From contig JBDWQJ010000002.1 of NCBI GenBank assembly GCA_039986595.1, positions 62,001-126,000 of the forward strand: 64,000 nucleotides of DNA. Direction: 5' to 3'. Below, piece after piece: positions 8,070 to 15,883 of the stretch. Within the stretch, counting starts at the first letter, position 1, and each line of letters begins with the position of its first letter. The stretch is from Lentilitoribacter sp039986595 (GTDB lineage: Bacteria > Pseudomonadota > Alphaproteobacteria > Rhizobiales > Rhizobiaceae). Made by a program: the position numbers and the translations under genes. The notes under the pieces are model-generated. The model had not been told where the DNA came from, did no database searches, and saw only the letters and a program-made list of their open reading frames with translations.

Positions 8070-8739
8070 ATGATCAGTCGATGGCTAAAAGCCTTGGGTC
8101 TTAATGGAGGTGTTCGCATCCGATTCAGCCAGCATGGTGAAGATGCGATACTACATAAAATATTCGATAAAAAAAAATGGCTTTTATATCGACGCCGGAG
8201 CTTACCACCCATTCCGACAATCTAATACAGCTCGTCTGTGGTGCACTGGATGGAACGGAATTAACATCGATGCAAATCCAAATAGCATACAAATATTCAA
8301 CAAAGTTCGGCGTCACGATACGAATATTTGGGGTGCAATTGTTTCAGATGAAACGGCTGAAAAAGAAAGTACAGTTCAACTATCCTTTTCAAAAAAAATC
8401 GATCTTAAAGGTTCCATATCCAAAGAGCTTATCGCAGAACGTAACCTTGCACAAAATATGGATGTGCCAACAATATCTCTTAAAGGTGTCGTCAACAAAC
8501 ACGCGACGTTGCACAATGGCGAATTCGACTTTCTAAACGTTGATGTTGAAGGAATGGACTATGCAGCTGTTTCAAGCATTTCAAAATGGGAGAAGCAGCC
8601 ATCAGTCATTGCGATTGAAACATATGGAAATGGTGTTAGGCAGATTTTAGAAAATGAAACAACAACTCTACTCGAGGGTGTTGGATATAAATATATCTAT
8701 CAGATTGGCATGACATCGGTATATTCAAAACTTAAATAG
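8070..8739 (+). pseudogene. FkbM-family methyltransferase, frameshifted in an A9 tract
   Basis: The first frame (8070 on, MISRWLKALGLNGG) carries the family opening SQHGEDAILHKIFDKK. The match then moves to another frame with GFYIDAGAYHPFRQSNT, the FkbM SAM-binding region, followed by LNVDVEGMDYAAVSS and a normal end at 8739. The switch falls in nine A residues at 8169-8177; removing one A joins the halves as D-K-K-N-G-F-Y-I-D and gives about 222 residues. FkbM enzymes O-methylate sugars or other metabolites in surface polysaccharides or natural products. The lesion may be a real pseudogene, a phase-variable or slippage-corrected gene, or a sequencing error in the homopolymer. The AT-rich composition and the neighbouring broken glycosyltransferase support decay of an acquired segment. 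Confidence 0.8.
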
Positions 8740-8830
8740 CACCGCCGCGTCTTAAGTTCAAAAACAGGACGGCAAAACACAACACGCTTTACATATCAAA
8801 GATCAAACCTTCAGCAACTCGAGCAGCATA

Positions 8831-9613
8831 ATGACAGCATTAAATAAGAACGAGCCTTTAGCAACAGCTGTTATTTTAACCTATAATGAAGAATGCAACA
8901 TCGCTGAAACCATTTCAAATGCGCGTTTATATTTTGATACAGTATTTATTCTAGATTCAATTAGCACAGACAAAACTGTTGAATTGGCAACAAAAGCTGG
9001 CGCACGTATTTTAGAAAATAAGTTTGATAATTTTGCCTCACAACGCAATTTTGCAATAGCATCTTTAAAGGACGACTTTGATTGGATTTTTTTCCTTGAT
9101 GCCGACGAGAGCATTGATGGTGAATTAGGAGAAAACCTAAAGCAAACCATTTCTCATGCCCCAGATCAGCAAATCGCTTATAGGATGAAACGACAAAACT
9201 AATTTTTGGGAAAAAAGATGAAATATGCTTTCGGTTCAGATAGGCAATTCAGGCTTTTCGGACAGTTTGGCCACTTGAAATATTTTGGAGAAGTACATGA
9301 AGGTGTTGATCTGACCAAAACCAATGTTCGCACGTTGCCCGGCCGCATTATCCATCAAGATAGAGCAACACTATCGCATATGATTAAAAAAATGAACAGT
9401 TACACAACATTAGAAGTCAAACGACGCAAAACACATTCATTGGCCCGAACTGTGCTTCAATTAATAACAGTGCCAATTCGGACGTTTTTAAAAATATACT
9501 TTTTGCGACGTGGCTTTTTAGATGGATATCGAGGATTTATAATTGCTTGGTTAGCAAGCACCTATAAACTTGTTATCATCAGCAAACAGATCGAAAAAAT
9601 TCTCCAAGAATAA
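8831..9613 (+). pseudogene. Family 2 glycosyltransferase (WaaE/KdtX-like), interrupted by in-frame TAA
   Basis: The first 123 codons encode a GT-A glycosyltransferase: ATAVILTYNEECNIAETI at the start, DTVFILDSISTDKTVE near 35-50 and the metal-binding FLDADESID near 90. A TAA at 9200-9202 interrupts the conserved R-x-N-x-F-L-G segment. The same frame continues at once with FLGKKMKYAFGSDRQFRLF and runs to 9613, ending in the hydrophobic, basic tail typical of WaaE-like enzymes (RRGFLDGYRGFIIAWLAS). With the stop bridged, the protein is about 260 residues, the family's normal size. A TTG at 9206 could restart the tail, but that piece would lack the catalytic domain. It most likely added a sugar to LPS core or another surface glycan and is now inactive. 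Confidence 0.82.
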
Positions 9614-9617
9614 ATTC

Positions 9618-10388
9618 TTATTTGTGTTTGAAATCTGCTTTTCGTTTTTCAGTAAAGGCTGCCATACCCTCTTTTTGATCTTCAGTTGCAAACAACGGAT
9701 AGAAAACACGTTGCTCGTAATGAAGACCTTCCGCAAGCGTTGTTTCAAATGCTCGATTAACCGTTTCCTTCGCTGCATAAACAGACGGACGAGAAAAGTT
9801 CGAAATCTGCTTTGCAGTTTTAAGGGTTTCGTCGAGTAATTCATCAACAGGTATTATGCGTGCAACTAGACCTGAACGCTCAGCTTCTTCAGCACCCATC
9901 ATCCGGCCGGTTAAAACCATATCCATGGCTTTTGATTTACCAATAGCGCGGGTCATGCGTTGTGAACCACCCATACCAGGTATCACACCGAGTTTGATCT
10001 CAGGTTGGCCAAATTGCGCAGTATCCGATGCAAAAATCATATCGCACATCATAGCAACTTCACAGCCACCACCAAGCGCATAGCCTGATACTGCTGCAAT
10101 GATTGGGATCCGGCATTCATTCAGCGATTTCAAAACACCAAAGTGGTCACGCATGAGCATATCAATATAAGAATTCTCAGCCATCTCTTTGATATCAGCA
10201 CCAGCGGCAAAGGCTTTTTCTGAACCCGTGAGAACAATACAGCCGATTTCTGGATCATCTTTTAATTGAGAGAGATGCCCATCTAACGTTGATAGTAGCT
10301 CAGCATTAAGTGCGTTAAGCGCTTTAGGTCTATTCAACGTTAAAACAGCAACGCGCTCATGTTTTTCCAAAAGAACTGTATCACTCAT
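9618..10388 (-). CDS. Enoyl-CoA hydratase (crotonase family)
   Basis: The 256-residue protein starts at MSDTVLLEKHERVAV, with a GGAG ribosome site seven bases upstream; a start 12 bases earlier is less well placed. Crotonase features are clear: the oxyanion-hole segment AFAAGADIKEMA (about 62-73), and two conserved glutamates in LGGGCEVAMMCD and FGQPEIKLGVIPGMGG, as in true hydratases. It adds water to 2-enoyl-CoA thioesters. It is the last gene after mmsA and mmsB (24-base gap), so methacrylyl-CoA hydration in valine catabolism is the likely job. A separate 3-hydroxyisobutyryl-CoA hydrolase is not found in the operon. The 3' end lies 4 bases from the converging glycosyltransferase pseudogene. 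Confidence 0.9.
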   Translation of the reverse strand: MSDTVLLEKHERVAVLTLNRPKALNALNAELLSTLDGHLSQLKDDPEIGCIVLTGSEKAFAAGADIKEMAENSYIDMLMRDHFGVLKSLNECRIPIIAAVSGYALGGGCEVAMMCDMIFASDTAQFGQPEIKLGVIPGMGGSQRMTRAIGKSKAMDMVLTGRMMGAEEAERSGLVARIIPVDELLDETLKTAKQISNFSRPSVYAAKETVNRAFETTLAEGLHYEQRVFYPLFATEDQKEGMAAFTEKRKADFKHK

Positions 10389-10412
10389 CGTCATCTCCAA
10401 ATCAGAAAGTCA

Positions 10413-11294
10413 TTATTTCATGTCGCCAAGCAGATTAATCATCGCTGAGAAATCCAAATCACCATGACCTTGCTCGACCATCGCCTTATATAGTGATGCG
10501 GCATGAGCGCCAAGAGGAGTTTGCGCATCAGCATCTTTTGCAGCTTCCATTGCAAGATTGAGGTCTTTGTTCATCAAACTTGCCGCAAACCCTGGCTGGT
10601 AATTATTATCAGATGGGCTTTTTGGCCCCACATTAGGCACCGGGCAATAGGTATTGACCGACCAGCAACTTCCCGATGATGTTGAAACAACATCAAACAA
10701 TTTATCCTGATCAAGACCCAGCTTTTCAGCCATGGCAAAAGCTTCGCACGTCCCAATCATCGAAATCGCTAAAAGCATATTATTACAAATTTTTGCCGAT
10801 TGCCCTGCTCCGCCCTCACCGCAATGAACCGCTTTTTGGCCCATAATATCCAGCACCGCAGATCCATTGGCAAAAGCATCACCGGAACCACCAACCATGA
10901 AAGTCAGCGTGCCGCCACTAGCACCACCAACACCACCTGACACAGGGGCATCAAGACATAACTTACCGGCATCAGCTGCCATTTGATGAACCGTTTTTGC
11001 TGATGCAACATCAATCGTTGAGCAATCTATCAGCAAACTGCCATCAGGCATCTGCGATAATAATTCAGAAGCAACGGACTTGGAAATCTCTCCATTTGGC
11101 AACATCGTAATAACGATACCAGCATCTGCAGCAATCGCACCCAATTGATCAGAAACTTTCATATCTTCCGATTGCGCAGCTGATCGCGCCGCATCACTTA
11201 CGTCAAAACCTAAAACGTCATGCCCTGCGTTCTTCAGGTTCTTTGCCATGGGAAAACCCATATTGCCTAATCCAACAAATCCAATTTTTACCAT
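10413..11294 (-). CDS. mmsB: 3-hydroxyisobutyrate dehydrogenase
   Basis: The protein has 293 residues from MVKIGFVGLGNMGFPMAKNL, chosen because a GGAG site precedes this ATG; the longer in-frame start at 11324 lacks that. The NAD-binding GLGNMG (8-13), the substrate-binding stretch DAPVSGGVGGASGG (about 117-130) and the catalytic lysine in GQSAKICNNMLL are all present. It oxidises 3-hydroxyisobutyrate to methylmalonate semialdehyde, the substrate of MmsA encoded just upstream. Order and direction (mmsA, mmsB, enoyl-CoA hydratase) match known valine-degradation operons. Confidence 0.93.
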   Translation of the reverse strand: MVKIGFVGLGNMGFPMAKNLKNAGHDVLGFDVSDAARSAAQSEDMKVSDQLGAIAADAGIVITMLPNGEISKSVASELLSQMPDGSLLIDCSTIDVASAKTVHQMAADAGKLCLDAPVSGGVGGASGGTLTFMVGGSGDAFANGSAVLDIMGQKAVHCGEGGAGQSAKICNNMLLAISMIGTCEAFAMAEKLGLDQDKLFDVVSTSSGSCWSVNTYCPVPNVGPKSPSDNNYQPGFAASLMNKDLNLAMEAAKDADAQTPLGAHAASLYKAMVEQGHGDLDFSAMINLLGDMK

Positions 11295-11326
11295 AACATA
11301 CTCCAAAGCTTTTATAGCTGCCAAAA

Positions 11327-11358
11327 CGAAAAATGGCAGGATTTTACACCTGCCATTT
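11327..11358 (-). terminator. Hairpin with T-run between mmsA and mmsB
   Basis: A perfect 10-base stem (AAATGGCAGG / CCTGCCATTT, at 11331-11340 and 11349-11358) with an 8-base loop is followed on the minus strand by a short T-run. It could end part of the transcripts after mmsA and thus set the mmsA:mmsB ratio, or act as a processed mRNA end. Confidence 0.6.
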
Positions 11359-11363
11359 GAACA

Positions 11364-12860
11364 TTAATCCATTGTCGGAATGGAGAAGTCAGCACCTTCT
11401 TTAATGCCAGAAGGCCAACGTGTCGTCATTGTTTTCGTTTTTGTATAAAAACGAATTGCGTCCGGACCGTGCTGGTTTAAATCACCAAATGATGAACGTT
11501 TCCACCCACCAAATGTGTGATAAGCCAATGGCACAGGAATTGGCACATTCACGCCAACCATGCCCACTTGAACCCGAGATGTGAAATCACGCGCTGTATC
11601 ACCATCACGGGTATAGATCGCAACGCCATTGCCATATTCATGATCATTAGCAAGACCTAATGCTTCCTCATAATTTTTAGCACGCACAACAGATAGCACA
11701 GGGCCAAAAATTTCTTCGTTATAAATACGCATATCTTTGGTCACATTATCAAACAGGCAACCACCCATATAAAAACCATCTTCATAGCCCTGCATTTTAA
11801 AATCACGACCATCAACAGCAAGATCTGCACCTTCGCCAATGCCGATTTCAACATAATTTTTAATGCGAGCAAGCGCTTCTGATGTTACAACAGGACCGAA
11901 ATCTGCATCAGGATCTGTTGAAGGACCAATCTTTAGCGCCTCAACACGTGGCACCAATTTTTCCATCAAACGATTAGCGGTATCTTCACCTACAGGAACT
12001 GCAACTGAAATTGCCATGCAGCGCTCGCCAGCGGAACCATAGCCAGCACCAATTAGCGCATCTGTTGCTTGGTCTAAATCAGCATCAGGCATGATGATCA
12101 TGTGGTTTTTCGCGCCACCAAAACACTGAACGCGCTTACCATTTGTACAGCCACGACCATAAATATATTCAGCAATTGGTGTTGAACCCACAAAGCCGAC
12201 AGCCATGATATCTGGATGGTCCAAAATCGCATCGACAGAAACTTTATCGCCATTGACCACATTGAAAATTCCGTCTGGCAAACCAGCTTCTTTAAACAAT
12301 TCGGCAATGCGCATTGGTACACCAGGGTCACGCTCTGATGGTTTGAGAACAAAAGCATTACCACATGCAATCGCAGGAGCGGCTTTCCACAATGGGATCA
12401 TTGCAGGGAAGTTAAATGGTGTGATACCGGCAACAACGCCCAAAGGCTGGCGCACAGAGTGAAGATCAATACCAGGGCCTGCACCTTCGGTAAATTCGCT
12501 TTTCAAAAGATGCGGAATACCTATGCAGAACTCAACAACTTCAAGCCCGCGCTGGATATCACCTTTGGCATCAGGAACAGTTTTACCGTGCTCATCTGAA
12601 AGCAAAAGCGCAAGCTCATCATATTCTTTATGAACAAGTTCAAGAAACTTCATCAAAACGCGTGCACGGCGTTGCGGGTTGACTGCTGCCCATGCCGGTT
12701 GCGCAGCTTTTGCAACAGCAACAGCGTGCTCCAGCTCATCTTGGCTAGCAAGCGCAACTTTCGCCTGCACTTCACCTGTCATAGGTTTGTAAACGTCTGC
12801 TTCACGACCTGATTTGCCAGCAACTTTCTCGCCGCCGATATAATGTCCGTATGTCTTCAT
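11364..12860 (-). CDS. mmsA: CoA-acylating methylmalonate-semialdehyde dehydrogenase
   Basis: The product is 498 residues from MKTYGHYIGGEKVAGK with a GGAGGG site just upstream. It is an aldehyde dehydrogenase of the MmsA type: NAD-binding GVVAGITPFNFPAMIP (about 147-162), GFVGSTPIAEYIY, and the catalytic cysteine in AGERCMAIS. MmsA converts methylmalonate semialdehyde plus CoA to propionyl-CoA, completing valine (and contributing to thymine and inositol) breakdown. It is the first gene of the mmsA-mmsB-hydratase operon and diverges from a LysR-type gene 118 bases away that probably regulates it. Confidence 0.95.
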   Translation of the reverse strand: MKTYGHYIGGEKVAGKSGREADVYKPMTGEVQAKVALASQDELEHAVAVAKAAQPAWAAVNPQRRARVLMKFLELVHKEYDELALLLSDEHGKTVPDAKGDIQRGLEVVEFCIGIPHLLKSEFTEGAGPGIDLHSVRQPLGVVAGITPFNFPAMIPLWKAAPAIACGNAFVLKPSERDPGVPMRIAELFKEAGLPDGIFNVVNGDKVSVDAILDHPDIMAVGFVGSTPIAEYIYGRGCTNGKRVQCFGGAKNHMIIMPDADLDQATDALIGAGYGSAGERCMAISVAVPVGEDTANRLMEKLVPRVEALKIGPSTDPDADFGPVVTSEALARIKNYVEIGIGEGADLAVDGRDFKMQGYEDGFYMGGCLFDNVTKDMRIYNEEIFGPVLSVVRAKNYEEALGLANDHEYGNGVAIYTRDGDTARDFTSRVQVGMVGVNVPIPVPLAYHTFGGWKRSSFGDLNQHGPDAIRFYTKTKTMTTRWPSGIKEGADFSIPTMD

Positions 12861-12942
12861 GATACCCTCCATTGGTTACAAACAAGCCTAACGAGTTTTC
12901 GTAGAACAGAAAAGAGCTTCAAATCTCATAATCATTGTGCAA

Positions 12943-12978
12943 AAATACATGAATAACAAACTTAATAGGCATGTATTT
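12943..12978 (+). promoter_or_regulatory. Inverted repeat abutting the LysR start codon
   Basis: AAATACATG (12943-12951) and CATGTATTT (12970-12978) form a perfect 9-base inverted repeat with an 18-base spacer. The right arm ends exactly at the ATG of the LysR gene. It could be an autoregulatory operator or an mRNA hairpin limiting translation of the regulator. Confidence 0.4.
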
Positions 12979-13857
12979 ATGAACTGGGACGATTATAGAT
13001 TTTTCCTCGCCGTCGCACGCGGTGGGCAATTAAGTGGTGCAGGCCGTTCAATGAACGTCGACCATGCAACAGTTTCAAGACGCATCAAGTCTTTAGAACT
13101 CGAGTTGCAATCGAAATTGTTTGACAGCTCGCCCCAAGGATATTCACTCACCGCTGAAGGTTTAGAACTGCTTCCAATTGCCGAACAAATGGAACAGGCT
13201 ACACTTCAAGCTGAAGCCGCGCTCGCCAATTATGATAAAAAACTTTCAGGCACCGTTCGCATTGGTGTGCCAGATGGGGTCGCAGCTTATGCTCTTTGTG
13301 ACGTTGCAAAAAACATCTGCCAAAACTATCCAAAACTGCAAATCCAGCTTATCGCTATGCCTCAGCAATTCTCACTATCAAAACGAGAGGTGGATTTTGC
13401 GATAACTGTTTCCCCTCCGCGATCTGGTCGCACAAAACAACGTAAGATTACCGATTACACTTTACATCTGTACGGCACAAAATCTTATCTTGAAAACGCA
13501 CCATCGATTACATCAAAAGCGGATTTATCACATCATCGTGGCGTTGGTTACGTACCAGAATTATTGCACGATAAAGAGCTTGATTACATGCCACTGATTG
13601 ATTCTGAATTTGAACTTCAGCTTACAAGTACCAGTGTTCACGTTCAACTTCATGCTATTTTAAAAGGCGCAGGGATTGGCATCGTGCATGATTTCATGGC
13701 TCGAAATCACGATGAACTCATTCCCATACTAAAAGAAGAAGTTTCCGTGCAGCGCAGTTTTTGGCTCACGGTTCATGAAGACTATGCACATATTGATCGT
13801 ATCCGCATTTGCATGGACGCAATTGTTGATCATATGCGGAATGTTCTAATTCAATAA
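12979..13857 (+). CDS. LysR-family regulator of the mms operon (predicted)
   Basis: The protein has 292 residues from MNWDDYRFFLAVARGGQLS; the upstream in-frame ATG at 12937 does not match the family start. The first 60 residues form the LysR helix-turn-helix (MNVDHATVSRRIKSLELEL), in the subgroup that opens W-D-D-x-R-x-F-L-A-V. The effector domain follows. It is divergent from mmsA, the usual setting of a dedicated regulator, and probably controls valine-catabolic genes. The inducer cannot be read from sequence. Confidence 0.85.
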   Translation: MNWDDYRFFLAVARGGQLSGAGRSMNVDHATVSRRIKSLELELQSKLFDSSPQGYSLTAEGLELLPIAEQMEQATLQAEAALANYDKKLSGTVRIGVPDGVAAYALCDVAKNICQNYPKLQIQLIAMPQQFSLSKREVDFAITVSPPRSGRTKQRKITDYTLHLYGTKSYLENAPSITSKADLSHHRGVGYVPELLHDKELDYMPLIDSEFELQLTSTSVHVQLHAILKGAGIGIVHDFMARNHDELIPILKEEVSVQRSFWLTVHEDYAHIDRIRICMDAIVDHMRNVLIQ

Positions 13858-13873
13858 ATGATGAACCTGAACC

Positions 13874-14515
13874 CTATTTACCCTGGGTAAATAAGATGCG
13901 AACGGCAAACATTGAAAACACACTGGCAAAACCATAATCCAGCCAACGCAGAAACTTTGGATTGCTTTTCAACCATGAAGAAATTTTATCCGCAGCAACC
14001 ACTGTTCCTATGACAATCGGCAAAGACACGACTGCAAACAAGCACCCTAAAAACAACAAGCGCGTGGTAAAATTCGGATCATCAGCGCGCACAAACTGCG
14101 GCAGAAAAGTCATGAAGAATATGATGATCTTTGGATTAAGCAGATTAACCCCAAGTCCATTGAACCAGAATTTAAATAAGCTCCTACCGGTTGATACTCG
14201 TCGTTCAACAGAAAAGCTAGAACTTCCGCGCAGAGCTTGAATAGCCAACCATAAAAGATAACCAGCTCCCGCGATCTTTAAAATCCAAAATGCGGTTGGT
14301 GACGCCACAACAAGTGCAGACAAACCAAATGCAACAAGACAGGTATGGATCAAAATGCCCGTTGAAGTCCCTGCAATTATCATCAGGCCCGCCTTAACCC
14401 CATCACTTAAAGAACGGGAAATCATCAAGGTCATATCAGGACCTGGGGTGATCGCCAGGACAATCGAAGCCGTGCAAAATGCAATTAATGTCAAACTATC
14501 AGGAATAAAGCTCAT
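13874..14515 (-). CDS. LysE-family amino-acid exporter
   Basis: The protein is about 213 residues starting MSFIPDSLTLIAFCTA, the family's usual opening; an in-frame start at 14536 would add 7 residues. The signature LAITPGPDMTLMISRSL follows at about 21-37. Six hydrophobic segments fit the LysE/RhtB fold. Members export amino acids or related small metabolites from the cytoplasm. It is divergent from argG and converges on the LysR gene with a 16-base gap; a 19-base palindrome (13875-13893) covers its last codons. Nothing in sequence sets the substrate, though the argG neighbourhood makes a basic amino acid conceivable. Confidence 0.85.
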   Translation of the reverse strand: MSFIPDSLTLIAFCTASIVLAITPGPDMTLMISRSLSDGVKAGLMIIAGTSTGILIHTCLVAFGLSALVVASPTAFWILKIAGAGYLLWLAIQALRGSSSFSVERRVSTGRSLFKFWFNGLGVNLLNPKIIIFFMTFLPQFVRADDPNFTTRLLFLGCLFAVVSLPIVIGTVVAADKISSWLKSNPKFLRWLDYGFASVFSMFAVRILFTQGK

Positions 14516-14647
14516 AAGCTTACCTAACGTTTTCATCTCATTCGGTCAATTATCGAATAATTGGGAGTCGCCAACGCTAAATATTTCTTGTATAGCCATG
14601 ATTATCAGGGTCCGAACTCAAAAATTACTATTCAGGATTTAAAATAA

Positions 14648-15877
14648 ATGACGACGTATAAAGACGTGAAAAAGGTCGTATTGGCCTATTCAGGCGGATT
14701 AGACACTTCCATCATCCTCAAATGGCTTCAAACAGAAATTGGCGCAGAAGTTGTGACATTTACAGCTGATTTGGGCCAAGGCGACGAGCTGGAACCAGCA
14801 CGTAAAAAGGCTGAATTGATGGGCCTTTCAGACGAGAGCATCTACATCGAAGATCTCCGTGAAGACTTTATTTCAAATTACGTCTTCCCAATGTTCCGCG
14901 CAAATGCGGTTTACGAAGGCGTATATCTATTGGGCACATCAATCGCCCGCCCGCTGATCTCAAAACGTTTGGTGGAAATTGCGCATGAAACTGGCGCAGA
15001 TGCTATCGCTCACGGCGCGACAGGCAAAGGCAATGATCAGGTTCGTTTCGAGCTTGCAGCATATGCGCTTAACCCAGACATCAAAGTGATCGCACCATGG
15101 CGCGATTGGACAATTAAATCCAGAACCGAACTGATCGAATTTGCCGAAGCGCACCAAATTCCGATTCCAAAAGACAAACGCGGCGAAGCGCCATTCTCCG
15201 TTGATGCAAACATGTTGCATTCATCTTCTGAAGGTAAAGTTCTTGAAGATCCTGCAGAAGAAGCGCCAGCTTATGTTTTCCAGCGTACTGTATCACCAGA
15301 AGACGCACCAGATGAAGCAACAATTATTGAAATTGAATTTTCAAAAGGTGACGCAGTCGCATTAAATGGCGAAAAAATGTCTGCAGCGACACTCTTCCAA
15401 AAACTAAACGACCTTGGTCGTGACAATGGTATTGGTCGTCTTGATCTGGTTGAAAACCGTTTTGTCGGCATGAAGTCTCGCGGTATTTACGAAACACCAG
15501 GTGGCACAATCCTGCTATCAGCGCACCGTGCAATGGAATCCATAACGCTTGATCGTGGCGCTGCGCACTTAAAAGATGAGTTGATGCCACGCTATGCTGA
15601 ACTAATCTATAACGGTTTCTGGTTCTCACCAGAGCGAGAGATGCTACAAGCAGCGATTGACCACTCACAAAGGGACGTTGAAGGTGTTGTTCGCCTCAAG
15701 CTTTATAAAGGCAACGTCATTGTAATCGGTAGAGATTCATCGAAATCCCTTTACAGCGATGAACTCGTAACATTTGAAGATGATCACGGTGCATATGATC
15801 AAAAAGATGCAGCTGGCTTCATCAAACTAAATGCACTACGTTTACGCACACTTGCGGCGCGCGATCGCTCAAAATAA
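14648..15877 (+). CDS. argG: Argininosuccinate synthase
   Basis: The 409-residue protein has the ATP-pyrophosphatase P-loop VVLAYSGGLDTSII near residue 11 and the conserved substrate segments GTSIARPLI and HGATGKGNDQVRFE. ArgG condenses citrulline and aspartate with ATP to argininosuccinate, the penultimate step of arginine biosynthesis; the next enzyme, ArgH, is encoded at 61 kb in the same window. Length matches the family. The gene after it starts six bases past the stop, so they may share a transcript. Confidence 0.97.
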   Translation: MTTYKDVKKVVLAYSGGLDTSIILKWLQTEIGAEVVTFTADLGQGDELEPARKKAELMGLSDESIYIEDLREDFISNYVFPMFRANAVYEGVYLLGTSIARPLISKRLVEIAHETGADAIAHGATGKGNDQVRFELAAYALNPDIKVIAPWRDWTIKSRTELIEFAEAHQIPIPKDKRGEAPFSVDANMLHSSSEGKVLEDPAEEAPAYVFQRTVSPEDAPDEATIIEIEFSKGDAVALNGEKMSAATLFQKLNDLGRDNGIGRLDLVENRFVGMKSRGIYETPGGTILLSAHRAMESITLDRGAAHLKDELMPRYAELIYNGFWFSPEREMLQAAIDHSQRDVEGVVRLKLYKGNVIVIGRDSSKSLYSDELVTFEDDHGAYDQKDAAGFIKLNALRLRTLAARDRSK

Positions 15878-15883
15878 TTACAA

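Noticed and set aside
13875..13893. A 19-base palindrome TATTTACCC-T-GGGTAAATA at the LysR/LysE convergence
   Set aside because: It lacks a usable loop and a T-run and overlaps lysE codons, so it is not called as a terminator; an operator role has no support.
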